Shown piece by piece: positions 17,924 through 26,301 of a DNA stretch of 64,000 nucleotides. The notes under the pieces were generated by a model. The model was given only the letters and a program-made list of their open reading frames with translations. It searched no databases and was not told where the DNA came from. The DNA comes from Virgibacillus halotolerans (GTDB lineage: Bacteria; Bacillota; Bacilli; Bacillales; Amphibacillaceae). Location: assembly GCF_016908515.1 (NCBI RefSeq), contig NZ_JAFBEA010000003.1, positions 1-64,000 on the forward strand, in the 5' to 3' direction. Position 1 is the stretch's first letter. Each line of letters opens with the position of its first letter. The position numbers were made by a program, and so were the translations under genes.

Positions 17924-18041
17924 CTTTTTAATTTAACGGATAGCAATTAAAGCATGTTGAATTCGCGATGTTCTGGGACTGCGATTACGCTTCCCACCGA
18001 AACATTTGACGCAATACATGCACTAGCGCATCCTGTGCGAT

Positions 18042-18117
18042 GGAGGATTAGCTCAGCTGGGAGAGCACCTGCCTTACAAGCAGGGGGTCGCAGGTTCGAG
18101 CCCTGCATCCTCCACCA
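18042..18117 (+). tRNA. tRNA-Val (UAC)
   Basis: Acceptor GGAGGAT pairs with ATCCTCC, the anticodon loop TTACAAG carries TAC, and CCA is encoded. Confidence 0.96.
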
Positions 18118-18147
18118 TTATTTTATGTTCAATTAAATTTGTAATAA

Positions 18148-18223
18148 GCCGGCCTAGCTCAATTGGCAGAGCAACTGACTTGTAATCAGTAGGTTGGGGG
18201 TTCGATTCCTCTGGCCGGCACCA
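18148..18223 (+). tRNA. tRNA-Thr (UGU)
   Basis: Acceptor GCCGGCC pairs with GGCCGGC, the anticodon loop TTGTAAT carries TGT, and CCA is encoded. Confidence 0.96.
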
Positions 18224-18270
18224 TGTACATTTAAATGTATAATTTTTGGATACGTGTTAACAATACTTTC

Positions 18271-18355
18271 GGAGGGGTAGCGAAGTGGCTAAACGCGGCG
18301 GACTGTAAATCCGCTCCCTCAGGGTTCGGCAGTTCGAATCTGCCCCCCTCCACCA
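18271..18355 (+). tRNA. tRNA-Tyr (GUA)
   Basis: Acceptor GGAGGGG pairs with CCCCTCC. The anticodon is GTA, with the long variable arm typical of bacterial tRNA-Tyr. CCA is encoded. Confidence 0.96.
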
Positions 18356-18365
18356 TTTACTCTAT

Positions 18366-18437
18366 TGGGCTGTAGCCAAGCGGTAAGGCATCGGGTTTTG
18401 ATCCCGTGTATCCTAGGTTCGAATCCTAGCAGCCCAG
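18366..18437 (+). tRNA. tRNA-Gln (UUG)
   Basis: Acceptor TGGGCTG pairs with CAGCCCA and the anticodon loop TTTTGAT carries TTG. CCA is not encoded. Confidence 0.94.
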
Positions 18438-18566
18438 CTTTTTCTATTTGTGTATGAGGTACAGGTTTTCTAAAGATATGTAAATTCACTTGCCAAACGA
18501 TGCGTATGTTTTTATGAGCCCATAGATCTACCGAACGATTTATTCAAGAGGAAATTAACATAGCAT

Positions 18567-18642
18567 GAGCCATTAGCTCAGTCGGTAGAGCATCTGACTT
18601 TTAATCAGAGGGTCGGAGGTTCGAATCCTCCATGGCTCACCA
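18567..18642 (+). tRNA. tRNA-Lys (UUU)
   Basis: Acceptor GAGCCAT pairs with ATGGCTC, the anticodon loop CTTTTAA carries TTT, and CCA is encoded. It is the last gene of the six-tRNA cluster. Confidence 0.96.
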
Positions 18643-18695
18643 TTTTATTCAATTGAACATATAGGGTTATACATCATAAATATAGTAATTTTTAG

Positions 18696-18732
18696 TAAAC
18701 AAGGTCGTTATGATTGTAGACAACCTTGTTTA
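18696..18732 (+). terminator. Terminator of the tRNA cluster
   Basis: TAAACAAGGT and ACCTTGTTTA form the stem about 55 bases after tRNA-Lys; a weak T-rich tract follows. Confidence 0.65.
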
Positions 18733-18890
18733 TTTGCATTTTAAGCTAACTTTTAACATAATAGATACAGTAATTTTATTATCATTAAGCAAATGCATGA
18801 TGTATAAACATGTTATAATTATAGTGTGTAAGTAAAAAAACAAAATAAAAAAACAAAATAAATTTTACACTGATAGGGCGTTATCACTTT

Positions 18891-18958
18891 TATAGGAAAC
18901 CAGTATAAGTGCAACCAAAGCGCATGGCTGAGGGTGGGCGATAGTCCAGGTTTTCTAA
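18891..18958 (+). ncRNA. Candidate structured 5' leader of the mevalonate operon
   Basis: A nine-base-pair helix can form between 18893-18901 (TAGGAAACC) and 18949-18957 (GGTTTTCTA). Inside it, GTGC can pair with GCGC and GGCT with AGTC, giving a possible three-way junction ending about 33 bases before the mvaA start. It matches no riboswitch class I know. A tandem A-rich repeat (two copies of an AAAAAAACAAAAT unit, 18834-18861) lies upstream. Pairing was found by eye, so it is tentative. Confidence 0.4.
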
Positions 18959-18990
18959 TATAATTATGATATACAAAAGGATGAGATGGT

Positions 18991-20280
18991 ATGAAGACTT
19001 CTAGGATCCCTGGTTTCTATAATAAAACAGTTGAAGAACGAAGAGCGCTATTAAATGAGGTACTTGACTTCTCAAATGGAGAAATAGCTGACTTGGCTGT
19101 AGAAGGGCCGTTATCCAACGATACTGCAGATAAAATGATTGAGAATGTAATCGGAACTTTTTCGCTTCCATTAGGGTTAGGATTGAATTTCCTTGTCAAC
19201 GGGAAGGAATATGTAGTACCTATGGCTATTGAGGAGCCTTCCGTAGTTGCTTCAGCAAGTTATATTGCGAAAATCGTTAGAAGCGCCGGAGGATTTACTA
19301 CAGAAGCGACGGATAGAGTGATGATCGGTCAAATACAGGTAGTCGGAAGTCCGGATATTCACGCTGCAAAAGATGCGCTATTAAATCAAAAGGAATCCTT
19401 GCTGAGAGCTGCCAATGATGCGTATCCCAGTTTAGTGAAAAGGGGCGGCGGTGCAGAAGATCTGGAAGTCAGGATCCTTAACGAAGCAGCTGATTCTAAA
19501 TATGGTCAAATGCTCGTCCTTCATGTGTATGTAAATACGTGTGATGCAATGGGAGCGAATATCATTAACACAATGGTTGAATCATTAGCTCCTGTTGTGG
19601 AAGAACTAACAAAAGGGAAAGTGTATTTAAGAATATTGTCGAATTATGCAGATAAATGCTTAGCACGGGCACGTTGTGTGATACCACCGCATCTATTGGA
19701 ATCAGATGGGTTTACTGGCGAAGCGGTTCGGGATGGCGTTATCCATGCATTTGAATTTGCAGCTTCTGATCCATATAGAGCTGTTACGCATAATAAAGGG
19801 ATTATGAATGGGATCGATCCAATTGTCATTGCAACCGGCAATGACTGGAGAGCGGTCGAAGCTGGGGCGCATGCATATGCTGCACGTCATGGGAGTTACA
19901 GCTCGATGACAACGTGGTCCAAAGATAATGAAGGAAACCTTGTCGGTGAATTGGAATTACCGATGTCAGTAGGCACTGTCGGAGGTTCGATTCGTGTCCA
20001 CCCAACAGCAAAGACTGTTCATCGTATTCTAGATGTAGAATCAGCGCAGGAATTGGCACAAGTTATTGTTGCGGTAGGCTTAGCTCAAAATCTTGGCGCA
20101 TTAAAAGCATTGGTAACAGACGGTATTCAAAAAGGTCATATGGCCTTACATTCTCGCTCTGTTGCAATTGCAGCAGGGGCTACAGGGGAGATGGTTGATA
20201 TCATAGCTCAACAATTAGTAGATAAAAAGGAAATCCGTGTCGGAAAAGCTAAAGAATTGGTGGAAGAGTATACAAAATGA
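18991..20280 (+). CDS. mvaA: Hydroxymethylglutaryl-CoA reductase, class II
   Basis: Makes mevalonate from HMG-CoA, the committed step of isoprenoid synthesis by the mevalonate route. The 429-residue length fits bacterial class II enzymes. The substrate segment EEPSVVAS (near residue 82) carries the catalytic Glu. HNKGIMNG holds the catalytic Lys and GNDWRAVEAGAHAYA the catalytic Asp. LPMSVGTVGGS is the usual nucleotide-site signature, and GHMALHSRS near the C-terminus holds the catalytic His. AAAGGATGAG precedes the ATG. It is the first of four genes in an operon; the next start overlaps its stop by four bases (ATGA). Confidence 0.96.
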   Translation: MKTSRIPGFYNKTVEERRALLNEVLDFSNGEIADLAVEGPLSNDTADKMIENVIGTFSLPLGLGLNFLVNGKEYVVPMAIEEPSVVASASYIAKIVRSAGGFTTEATDRVMIGQIQVVGSPDIHAAKDALLNQKESLLRAANDAYPSLVKRGGGAEDLEVRILNEAADSKYGQMLVLHVYVNTCDAMGANIINTMVESLAPVVEELTKGKVYLRILSNYADKCLARARCVIPPHLLESDGFTGEAVRDGVIHAFEFAASDPYRAVTHNKGIMNGIDPIVIATGNDWRAVEAGAHAYAARHGSYSSMTTWSKDNEGNLVGELELPMSVGTVGGSIRVHPTAKTVHRILDVESAQELAQVIVAVGLAQNLGALKALVTDGIQKGHMALHSRSVAIAAGATGEMVDIIAQQLVDKKEIRVGKAKELVEEYTK

Positions 20281-21239
20281 GTGCAGAAAAAGTAACAACT
20301 TCAGAACAGACAGCTATTGGTATAGCTCATAGTAAATTAATTTTAATTGGAGAGCATGCAGTTGTACACGGACAGCCTGCAATTGCTATCCCATTTTCAT
20401 TAGTCGGTGTTGAATCGGTCGTTGAATATGTTCCAGGATCGGTTAAACTAGATAGTACCTTTTACCATGGACCATTGGATCTCGCACCAGAATCATTGCA
20501 CGGTATTGTAAACTGTATTGAAGAGACATTAAAATATCTTCAGATACCATGTCAAGATTTATTAATTCGAATTAAATCATCTATACCGCCTGGTAAGGGA
20601 TTGGGATCCAGTGCATCAGTGGCTATTTCTGTGATCAGATCTTTATTTGCTTATTCGGATGAGGATTATACAGAAGAAGAATTATTAATGCTGGCAAATG
20701 TTGCGGAAACATTTGCACATGGGGCACCAAGTGGCATCGACACATTGACGATTACGTCACAGTGTCCTGTATGGTATGAAAAAAACCAATCGACAGATTT
20801 CATCAAATTAAATGATGACTTTCATTTCATTGTTGCAGACTCAGGTAGAGTTGGTGATACACGTTTGGCGGTTGAATCTGTTGCTAACTTGTTAAAAGCG
20901 GCTCCAGGGAAAATCCAAAGAAAACTAGATCGAATTGGGGAGCTCACCCACCAGGCAAAGCATGCACTGGAAAAGGCTGGCAAACATTTCCTTGGTCAAA
21001 TGTTAAATGAAGCACAAAAGGAATTAGAAGCACTTGGCGTAAGCGATGCAGGTTTAAATAAACTCATTTATTTTGCTCGTCAGGAAGGTGCATTAGGTGC
21101 CAAATTAACAGGTGCTGGAAATGGTGGTTGCATTATCGCCCTTGCGCAAAACGAAGTTCACTCCAGACAACTTGCTGAAAAGCTACGAAAGTTTGGCGCA
21201 CAAGCAGTATGGCCATTTGTTTTAAAAAAGCATGAGTAA
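20277..21239 (+). CDS. mvaK1: Mevalonate kinase
   Basis: Phosphorylates mevalonate with ATP. The 320-residue GHMP-family kinase shows the N-terminal substrate motif SKLILIGEHAVVHGQPAIA, the ATP loop PPGKGLGSSASVAIS near residue 110, an acidic catalytic segment GAPSGIDTLT, and the C-terminal KLTGAGNGGCIIAL. Its start overlaps the mvaA stop by four bases, indicating translational coupling. A short 44-base gap leads to the decarboxylase gene. Confidence 0.94.
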   Translation: MSAEKVTTSEQTAIGIAHSKLILIGEHAVVHGQPAIAIPFSLVGVESVVEYVPGSVKLDSTFYHGPLDLAPESLHGIVNCIEETLKYLQIPCQDLLIRIKSSIPPGKGLGSSASVAISVIRSLFAYSDEDYTEEELLMLANVAETFAHGAPSGIDTLTITSQCPVWYEKNQSTDFIKLNDDFHFIVADSGRVGDTRLAVESVANLLKAAPGKIQRKLDRIGELTHQAKHALEKAGKHFLGQMLNEAQKELEALGVSDAGLNKLIYFARQEGALGAKLTGAGNGGCIIALAQNEVHSRQLAEKLRKFGAQAVWPFVLKKHE

Positions 21240-21283
21240 ACAAAAGTTCCATTCATTACTAGTGGTAGAATAGGGGAATTACG

Positions 21284-22261
21284 ATGAGGGCTACAGCGAA
21301 AGCACATACAAACATTGCCTTAATTAAATATTGGGGAAAGCGTGATGAATCGTTAATCCTTCCAACAAACAATAGCCTATCTGTAACGTTGGATGGTTTT
21401 TATACAGAAACAACGGTAGCATTTAATGAAGCACTGAAACAGGATCAATTTACTTTAGATGGACAATCTATTTCAGGTGTGCAATATGATCGCGTAACAA
21501 CATTTCTTGACTTGGTTCGCGATGTTGCAGGAAAAAAGAACTTATATGCAGCCGTCGATTCGGTTAATAAGGTCCCGACTGCTGCAGGGTTTGCATCTTC
21601 CGCCTCAGGGTTTGCCGCACTAGCAGCTGCATCGGCCCGGGCAATTGGCTTATCCCTTACAGATCAAGAGCTATCGCGTATTACACGTCAAGGGTCAGGA
21701 TCTGCCTGCCGTTCGATTTATGGCGGCTTTGCTGAATGGGAAATGGGAAAGCGAGCAGATGGATCTGATTCTTATGCTGTTCCAATCGCGCCTGTTGATC
21801 ACTGGGATATTCGCGTAGCTGCTGTTGTGTTAAATGCAACAAAGAAAAAGGTTTCGAGCCGTGAAGGCATGAAGCGGACAGTCGATACATCTCCATTCTT
21901 CGCTAGCTGGGTAGAAAGCAATCCTGTTGACCTAAACGGGATCAAGGCTGGTATTAAGCATCGCGATTTTGAAAAGGTTGGCGAAATTGCTGAAGCCAAT
22001 TGTCTAAAAATGCATGCGACGACATTAGGTGCAAATCCTCCGTTTACGTATTTACAGGATACGACACTTACTGTCATGCAAGCTGTTCAAGCAATGAGAG
22101 CAAACGGTATTCCCGCATTTTTTACAATAGATGCAGGTCCGAATGTAAAGGTGCTTTATTTGCCGGAAAATGAAAGAACTGTCGAAAAAACACTCCGCGG
22201 GATACCTGGTGTAACAGATGTCATCTTAAGTAAATCAGGTCAGGGAGTAACCTATTTATAA
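21284..22261 (+). CDS. mvaD: Diphosphomevalonate decarboxylase
   Basis: Converts diphosphomevalonate to isopentenyl diphosphate. The 325-residue protein opens with AKAHTNIALIKYWGKRD and PTNNSLSVTL, both diagnostic of the family. It continues with PTAAGFASSASGFAALAAA (phosphate loop), RQGSGSACRSIYGGFAEW with the catalytic region, and FTIDAGPNVKVL near the end. It stands between the two mevalonate kinases, as in the staphylococcal mvaK1-mvaD-mvaK2 order. Confidence 0.96.
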   Translation: MRATAKAHTNIALIKYWGKRDESLILPTNNSLSVTLDGFYTETTVAFNEALKQDQFTLDGQSISGVQYDRVTTFLDLVRDVAGKKNLYAAVDSVNKVPTAAGFASSASGFAALAAASARAIGLSLTDQELSRITRQGSGSACRSIYGGFAEWEMGKRADGSDSYAVPIAPVDHWDIRVAAVVLNATKKKVSSREGMKRTVDTSPFFASWVESNPVDLNGIKAGIKHRDFEKVGEIAEANCLKMHATTLGANPPFTYLQDTTLTVMQAVQAMRANGIPAFFTIDAGPNVKVLYLPENERTVEKTLRGIPGVTDVILSKSGQGVTYL

Positions 22262-22274
22262 AGGATGAAATGTT

Positions 22275-23378
22275 TTGCCTTATACATCAATGACCATAAA
22301 AGTACCAGGTAAATTAATGGTGGCTGGAGAATTTGCTGTACTAGTACCTTATCAGAATCTAGTTGTAATGGCGGTTGACCGGTTTGTTTACACAACTTGG
22401 CAGCCAAGTGATCAAAATCGGATAACATTTCAGGACTTTGACCTAAATGACCTTATATGGGATTATAAACGTGATAAAGTGAACATTCATTCAACTGATA
22501 AACGGGTGCATTTTGTTGAAAATGCAATGACAATCGCATTTCGTTATTTACAGGAAAATGGAATAACACCAAATCCGTTTGAACTATCCATAAAAAGTGA
22601 GCTTGATGATACATCAGGTATTAAGTATGGGTTAGGCTCGAGTGCTGCAGTCGTAACCTCTGTGATCACAGCTATTTTAAAAGGTCATTTGTCCGAAGCA
22701 CCAACTGCGACTTTGATTTTTAAACTGGCAGCTATTACGCATGTAAATACACAAGGAAACGGATCAGGTGCTGATGTAGCAGCGTCTTCGTATGGCGGTA
22801 TACTCCATTACTCCTCATTTCAAGCGGAATGGTTGAAGACTGCATTTGAAGAAGCAGAGACATTAACAGCACTATTGAAAGCGGATTGGACATATTTATC
22901 CATTAACCCCATTCAAATACCGGAAAATGTATACATATGTGTTGGATGGACGGGGAATCCGGCATCCACGGGTAAATTAGTTGATAGAATTTTGCACTTG
23001 AACAAAACAAATAGCATGCTTTTTGAGGAATTCCTCACGTCAAGTGAAGAAGCGGTCAAAAACATTTTAATGGGAATGGAATCAGAGAATATTCCCCTTC
23101 TTCTAGAAGGCGTCAAGCAAAATAGGCAGGCTTTAGCCAAAGTAGGTCGTCATGCAGATACACCAGTTGAAACACCCTTGTTAAGTACATTATGCGATCT
23201 TGCAGAGCAGTATGGTGGCGCAGGAAAACCATCAGGTGCTGGTGGAGGGGATTGTGGTATTGCATTCATGCCATCGAAGGAAAAAGCAGATGCCTTAATG
23301 GAAGCTTGGTCTAAGGCAGGAATCAAACCGTTAGACATTCAGCCCAATCCATTTGGAGCAAGTGCAAAAGAAGCGTAA
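22275..23378 (+). CDS. mvaK2: Phosphomevalonate kinase
   Basis: Phosphorylates 5-phosphomevalonate. The 367-residue GHMP kinase has N-terminal VPGKLMVAGEFAVLVP, the ATP loop KYGLGSSAAVVTSVI, HVNTQGNGSGADVAASSYGGI, and C-terminal PSGAGGGDCGIAF. TTG 22275 is taken as start because it lies nine bases from AAGGA and begins only five codons before the conserved TIKVPGKL; ATG 22290 is the alternative. It is the last operon gene and is followed by a terminator. HMG-CoA synthase and isopentenyl isomerase genes are not in this window. Confidence 0.95.
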   Translation: MPYTSMTIKVPGKLMVAGEFAVLVPYQNLVVMAVDRFVYTTWQPSDQNRITFQDFDLNDLIWDYKRDKVNIHSTDKRVHFVENAMTIAFRYLQENGITPNPFELSIKSELDDTSGIKYGLGSSAAVVTSVITAILKGHLSEAPTATLIFKLAAITHVNTQGNGSGADVAASSYGGILHYSSFQAEWLKTAFEEAETLTALLKADWTYLSINPIQIPENVYICVGWTGNPASTGKLVDRILHLNKTNSMLFEEFLTSSEEAVKNILMGMESENIPLLLEGVKQNRQALAKVGRHADTPVETPLLSTLCDLAEQYGGAGKPSGAGGGDCGIAFMPSKEKADALMEAWSKAGIKPLDIQPNPFGASAKEA

Positions 23379-23414
23379 AAAAAGTGGTGTATCTAAAGAT
23401 ACATCACTTTTTTT
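23378..23414 (+). terminator. Terminator of the mevalonate operon
   Basis: AAAGTGGTGTATCT and AGATACATCACTTT form a 14-bp hairpin followed by T residues, starting at the stop codon of mvaK2. Confidence 0.9.
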
Positions 23415-23493
23415 ATGTATATATATGCATCTGGATGTCGAGTTGAGTCATTGTTTTCTTTTGGATAGAATAAAGCCAAGGGGGAATATTACA

Positions 23494-24396
23494 ATGAAAA
23501 AGAACATTTCAATTATTGGCGTCCCAATGGATTTAGGGCAAAGCCGCCGCGGCGTGGACATGGGACCTAGCGCCATCCGATATGCTGGAGTTACTGAAAC
23601 GCTTGAGCAATTAAAATTTACGATCAATGACTTAGGCGATATACCAATTACAAGACCAAATGAAACCGTTATCGATAAAGCAAGTAACTTAAAAAACCTG
23701 GATCAAATAACAGAAACTAATCAGCAACTAGCAAAAATGGTTGATCAGGAAATAGAGAAGGGTAATTTTCCTTTAATCCTAGGTGGTGATCACAGTATCG
23801 CGATTGGTAGCTTGGCTGGTATCTCCAAGTATTATGAGAATTTAGGTGTTATTTGGTATGATGCACATAGTGATATGAATTCAGGTGAGACGTCCCCTTC
23901 CGGAAATATTCACGGTATGCCGTTGGCGGTCAGTATGGGAATTGGCCATGAAAAGTTAACAAATATTTCGGATTATATGCCAAAAGTGAAACCGGAAAAT
24001 ATTGTATTGGTCGGTGCCCGCTCACTGGATCCGGGTGAAAAGGAGTTAATCCGTGAAAAGGGGATTAAAGTATTTACCATGCATGAGATCGATCGTTTAG
24101 GTATGCCAAAGGTGATGGAAGAAACAATTGCTTACTTAAACGAACGAACGGATGGTGTGCATCTTAGTCTAGATCTAGATGGGTTAGACCCATCAGAAGC
24201 ACCTGGCGTTGGTACACCTGTACTTGGCGGAATGACCTATCGTGAAAGTCATTTAGCGATGGAGATGCTATTTGAATCCAGTCTGATTACATCCGCTGAG
24301 TTTGTTGAAGTCAACCCGATCCTTGATGATAAAAACAAAACAGCCACCGTAGCAGTCGCGTTAATGGGGTCGTTGTTTGGCGAGAAACTGAAATAG
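23494..24396 (+). CDS. rocF: Arginase
   Basis: Hydrolyses arginine to ornithine and urea with a binuclear manganese centre. The 300-residue enzyme shows all metal-ligand motifs: GGDHSIAIGS, WYDAHSDMN, LSLDLDGLDPSEAPGVGTP and an EFVEVNP segment. GVPMDLGQSRRGVDMGPSAIR marks the arginase N-terminus. ATG 23494 follows AAGGGGG; longer frames upstream are not family-like. Arginase before sigW is the same neighbour order as in B. subtilis. Confidence 0.95.
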   Translation: MKKNISIIGVPMDLGQSRRGVDMGPSAIRYAGVTETLEQLKFTINDLGDIPITRPNETVIDKASNLKNLDQITETNQQLAKMVDQEIEKGNFPLILGGDHSIAIGSLAGISKYYENLGVIWYDAHSDMNSGETSPSGNIHGMPLAVSMGIGHEKLTNISDYMPKVKPENIVLVGARSLDPGEKELIREKGIKVFTMHEIDRLGMPKVMEETIAYLNERTDGVHLSLDLDGLDPSEAPGVGTPVLGGMTYRESHLAMEMLFESSLITSAEFVEVNPILDDKNKTATVAVALMGSLFGEKLK

Positions 24397-24405
24397 TATG
24401 GCATT

Positions 24406-24440
24406 AAAAAGACATAAAGCGTAACGCTTCATGTCTTTTT
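24406..24440 (+). terminator. Terminator of rocF
   Basis: AAAAAGACAT-AAGCG and CGCTT-ATGTCTTTTT form a symmetrical hairpin just after the rocF stop. Confidence 0.9.
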
Positions 24441-24500
24441 CGTTTGCAGTAAGAAAGTATAACTACTTTCTTACTGCCTTAGTTTTCTAATATCTATGGT

Positions 24501-24659
24501 TTAAGCATTTTTAGCGAGATGTTGATATTCGTTGATCAGTTTATCCAGCTTGGTGCTAGTGGAGACGACAATTTCAGAAGTTAATGGATGTGCATTACTT
24601 AAAGAAATCATTTCCTCACGACAAGCCTCGATTTTTTCTAATAATATTAATTTACCCAC
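24501..24659 (-). CDS. Spo0E-family aspartyl-phosphate phosphatase microprotein, 52 aa
   Basis: A 52-residue two-helix protein on the minus strand. The second helix contains STSTKLDKLINEYQ, which matches the SxxLDxLIxxY signature of Spo0E-like phosphatases that dephosphorylate Spo0A-P and delay sporulation. The first helix is LILLEKIEACREEMISL. The GTG start at 24659 is supported by AGGAGGG seven bases upstream. It lies between rocF and sigW and is divergent from sigW. Size, signature and ribosome-binding site make it a convincing gene. Confidence 0.85.
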   Translation of the reverse strand: MGKLILLEKIEACREEMISLSNAHPLTSEIVVSTSTKLDKLINEYQHLAKNA

Positions 24660-24791
24660 AAAATCGCCCTCCTATCTAGTATACTATAGTAAGAAATTAC
24701 CCAAAAAATTGCAAAACTAAACCATGAATAAATTTGTTTAGTACATAATATGTGAACATTTAATGTATATTGTATTTTTTAAAATGAATAA

Positions 24792-24817
24792 TGAAACCTT
24801 TTGCATTGGTATTCGTA
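24792..24817 (+). promoter_or_regulatory. Sigma-W autoregulatory promoter
   Basis: TGAAAC (24792-24797) and CGTA (24814-24817) are separated by exactly 16 bases, the consensus of B. subtilis sigma-W promoters, 36 bases before the sigW start. This implies autoregulation of the sigW-rsiW operon. Confidence 0.9.
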
Positions 24818-24852
24818 ATAAGAATACCCCGGGCGTTAGCGGAGGTACGTGT

Positions 24853-25416
24853 ATGGATGAAATGATTCGAGAGAAAATAAAACAAGTAAAAAAGGGTGAC
24901 CAATCTTCTTTCGAGGATATCGTCATCTACTTTCAGAATAGAATTTACCAGCATTGTTACCGCATGCTTGGTAATGCACATGAAGCTGAGGATGTTGCAC
25001 AGGAAGCATTTATCCGTGCGTATACGAACATTGATTCATTTGACAACCGCAGAAAGTTTTCAACGTGGTTATATCGGATCGCGACGAATTTGACAATTGA
25101 TCGGATCCGGAAACGTAAGCCGGATTATTTTCTGGATGCCGAAATGAAAGGAACAGATGGACTGGATATGTATACGCGTCTACCGAGTCAAGATCGTTCT
25201 CCTGGAGAAGAAGTGGAAGGTCTGGAGTTACAACGCTTTATACATCAGGAAATTGCTGAATTACCACCTAAGTACCGCAGTATTATCATGTTACGGTACT
25301 TGGAAGAATTTTCTTTAAAGGAAATTAGCGATATTTTGAATATCCCATTAGGAACGGTAAAAACGCGAATCCATCGCGGCAGAGAAGCATTAAGGAAGAA
25401 GCTTCGCCATGTGTAA
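24853..25416 (+). CDS. sigW: ECF RNA polymerase sigma factor SigW
   Basis: Extracytoplasmic-function sigma factor for envelope stress and antimicrobial resistance genes. At 187 residues it has the length I know for B. subtilis SigW. Region 2 shows YRMLGNAHEAEDVAQEAFIRAY and FSTWLYRIATNLTIDRIRKRKPDYF. Region 4 shows LPPKYRSIIMLRYLEEFSLKEISDILNIPLGTVKTRIHRGREALRKKL. ATG 24853 has GGAGGTACGTGT upstream. A consensus sigma-W promoter precedes it and the anti-sigma gene follows 15 bases later, both as in B. subtilis. Confidence 0.95.
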   Translation: MDEMIREKIKQVKKGDQSSFEDIVIYFQNRIYQHCYRMLGNAHEAEDVAQEAFIRAYTNIDSFDNRRKFSTWLYRIATNLTIDRIRKRKPDYFLDAEMKGTDGLDMYTRLPSQDRSPGEEVEGLELQRFIHQEIAELPPKYRSIIMLRYLEEFSLKEISDILNIPLGTVKTRIHRGREALRKKLRHV

Positions 25417-25431
25417 AGGAGTGTGAGCGGC

Positions 25432-26070
25432 ATGGATTGTAATAGGGAATATGCTCAATTGATGCACCAATATTTAGACGGAGACTTAAACCAGCGGGAA
25501 GAAGCAATACTTCGTTTACACTTGGAAGGGTGTGAAGTGTGTCAAAAACATTTCCATGAGTTGAAACGAACACTGACGTTTATCCAAAGTACCGAGCATA
25601 TTTCGGTACCGGAAAGTCTTTCATCGAAGGTCATGCAAAATTTACCTACTGAAAAAAAACAGGTTAAGTATAAACGTTGGTTCAAAGCGCATCCTGTTTT
25701 GACCGCAGCAGCTATATTTTTTGTTCTTATGATTGGTAGTGTATTTTCATCATGGAGTCAGGACTCCCAGCTTGTTGTATCGAAGCAAGAGAACTTAGTC
25801 ATTGAGGGCGATACTGTGATTGTGCCAGAGGGGATTACTGTGCCAGGTGATTTGCTTGTTAAAAATGGCGATTTAATGGTGAAAGGCACCATCGAGGGCG
25901 ACGTAACGATTGTAAACGGAGAATTGCTGGAGGATGGTAATATGCTGGACGAGGAATCGTTCACGGCTTCTGTTGGTGAAGTAAACGGGGAATTCAATCA
26001 TGTCGACCAATTTTTTGAATGGATATGGTACACATTTAAAAATTTATTCAAAGGAATCTTTACTTTTTAA
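25432..26070 (+). CDS. rsiW: Anti-sigma-W factor RsiW
   Basis: A 212-residue membrane anti-sigma factor. The N-terminal zinc-binding domain has the H-x3-C-x2-C motif in HLEGCEVCQKHF near residue 35, which clamps SigW. One transmembrane helix (VLTAAAIFFVLMIGSVFSS) follows, then an extracellular beta-rich domain with VIEGDTVIVPEGITVPGDL and GTIEGDVTIVNGEL. Regulated proteolysis releases SigW in the family. ATG 25432 fits the AAGGAG better than the in-frame GTG at 25423. Confidence 0.93.
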   Translation: MDCNREYAQLMHQYLDGDLNQREEAILRLHLEGCEVCQKHFHELKRTLTFIQSTEHISVPESLSSKVMQNLPTEKKQVKYKRWFKAHPVLTAAAIFFVLMIGSVFSSWSQDSQLVVSKQENLVIEGDTVIVPEGITVPGDLLVKNGDLMVKGTIEGDVTIVNGELLEDGNMLDEESFTASVGEVNGEFNHVDQFFEWIWYTFKNLFKGIFTF

Positions 26071-26121
26071 CAAGGAAAGAGCGTATAGAAATTTTTGCTA
26101 AAAAATGTTAACTATGGGGTT

Positions 26122-26251
26122 AGCCACGTCCAGCTCCAGCGCCTATCATCTCGAGATCTTAAGCAAGAACTCCCTGTGGCAAAGAAACGCCACTGTAATT
26201 TCTTGCTTAAGCTTGTCGGGGATGATCAAGGCGCTTGCGCTTTTGTTCCTG
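26122..26251. repeat. Dispersed palindromic repeat (about 130 bp)
   Basis: An imperfect long palindrome begins with AGCCACGTCCAGCTCCAGCG and ends with GGCGCTTGCGCTTTTGTTCC. It has an inner stem CTTAAGCAAGAA/TTTCTTGCTTAAG and paired arms ATCATCTCGAG/CTTGTCGGGGATGAT. It is richer in GC than its surroundings. I recall similar CAGCTCCAGCGCC...GGCGCTTGCGC repeats from many Bacillaceae intergenic regions. It sits between rsiW and cdaA and may act as a processing site or terminator. Confidence 0.65.
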
Positions 26252-26256
26252 GAATA

Positions 26257-26301
26257 AAAGAAAACTCGAATATCAGTTGTACTGAATTCGGGTTTTCTTA
26301 T
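26257..26301 (+). terminator. Terminator after rsiW and the repeat
   Basis: AAGAAAACTCGAAT and ATTCGGGTTTTCTT form a stem around CAGTTGTACTG-like loop sequence and run into T residues. It separates sigW-rsiW from cdaA. Confidence 0.75.

Noticed and set aside
18834-18990. T-box or a known riboswitch before mvaA
   Set aside because: No T-box sequence, specifier hairpin or consensus core of a known class is visible; kept only as an unassigned structured leader.
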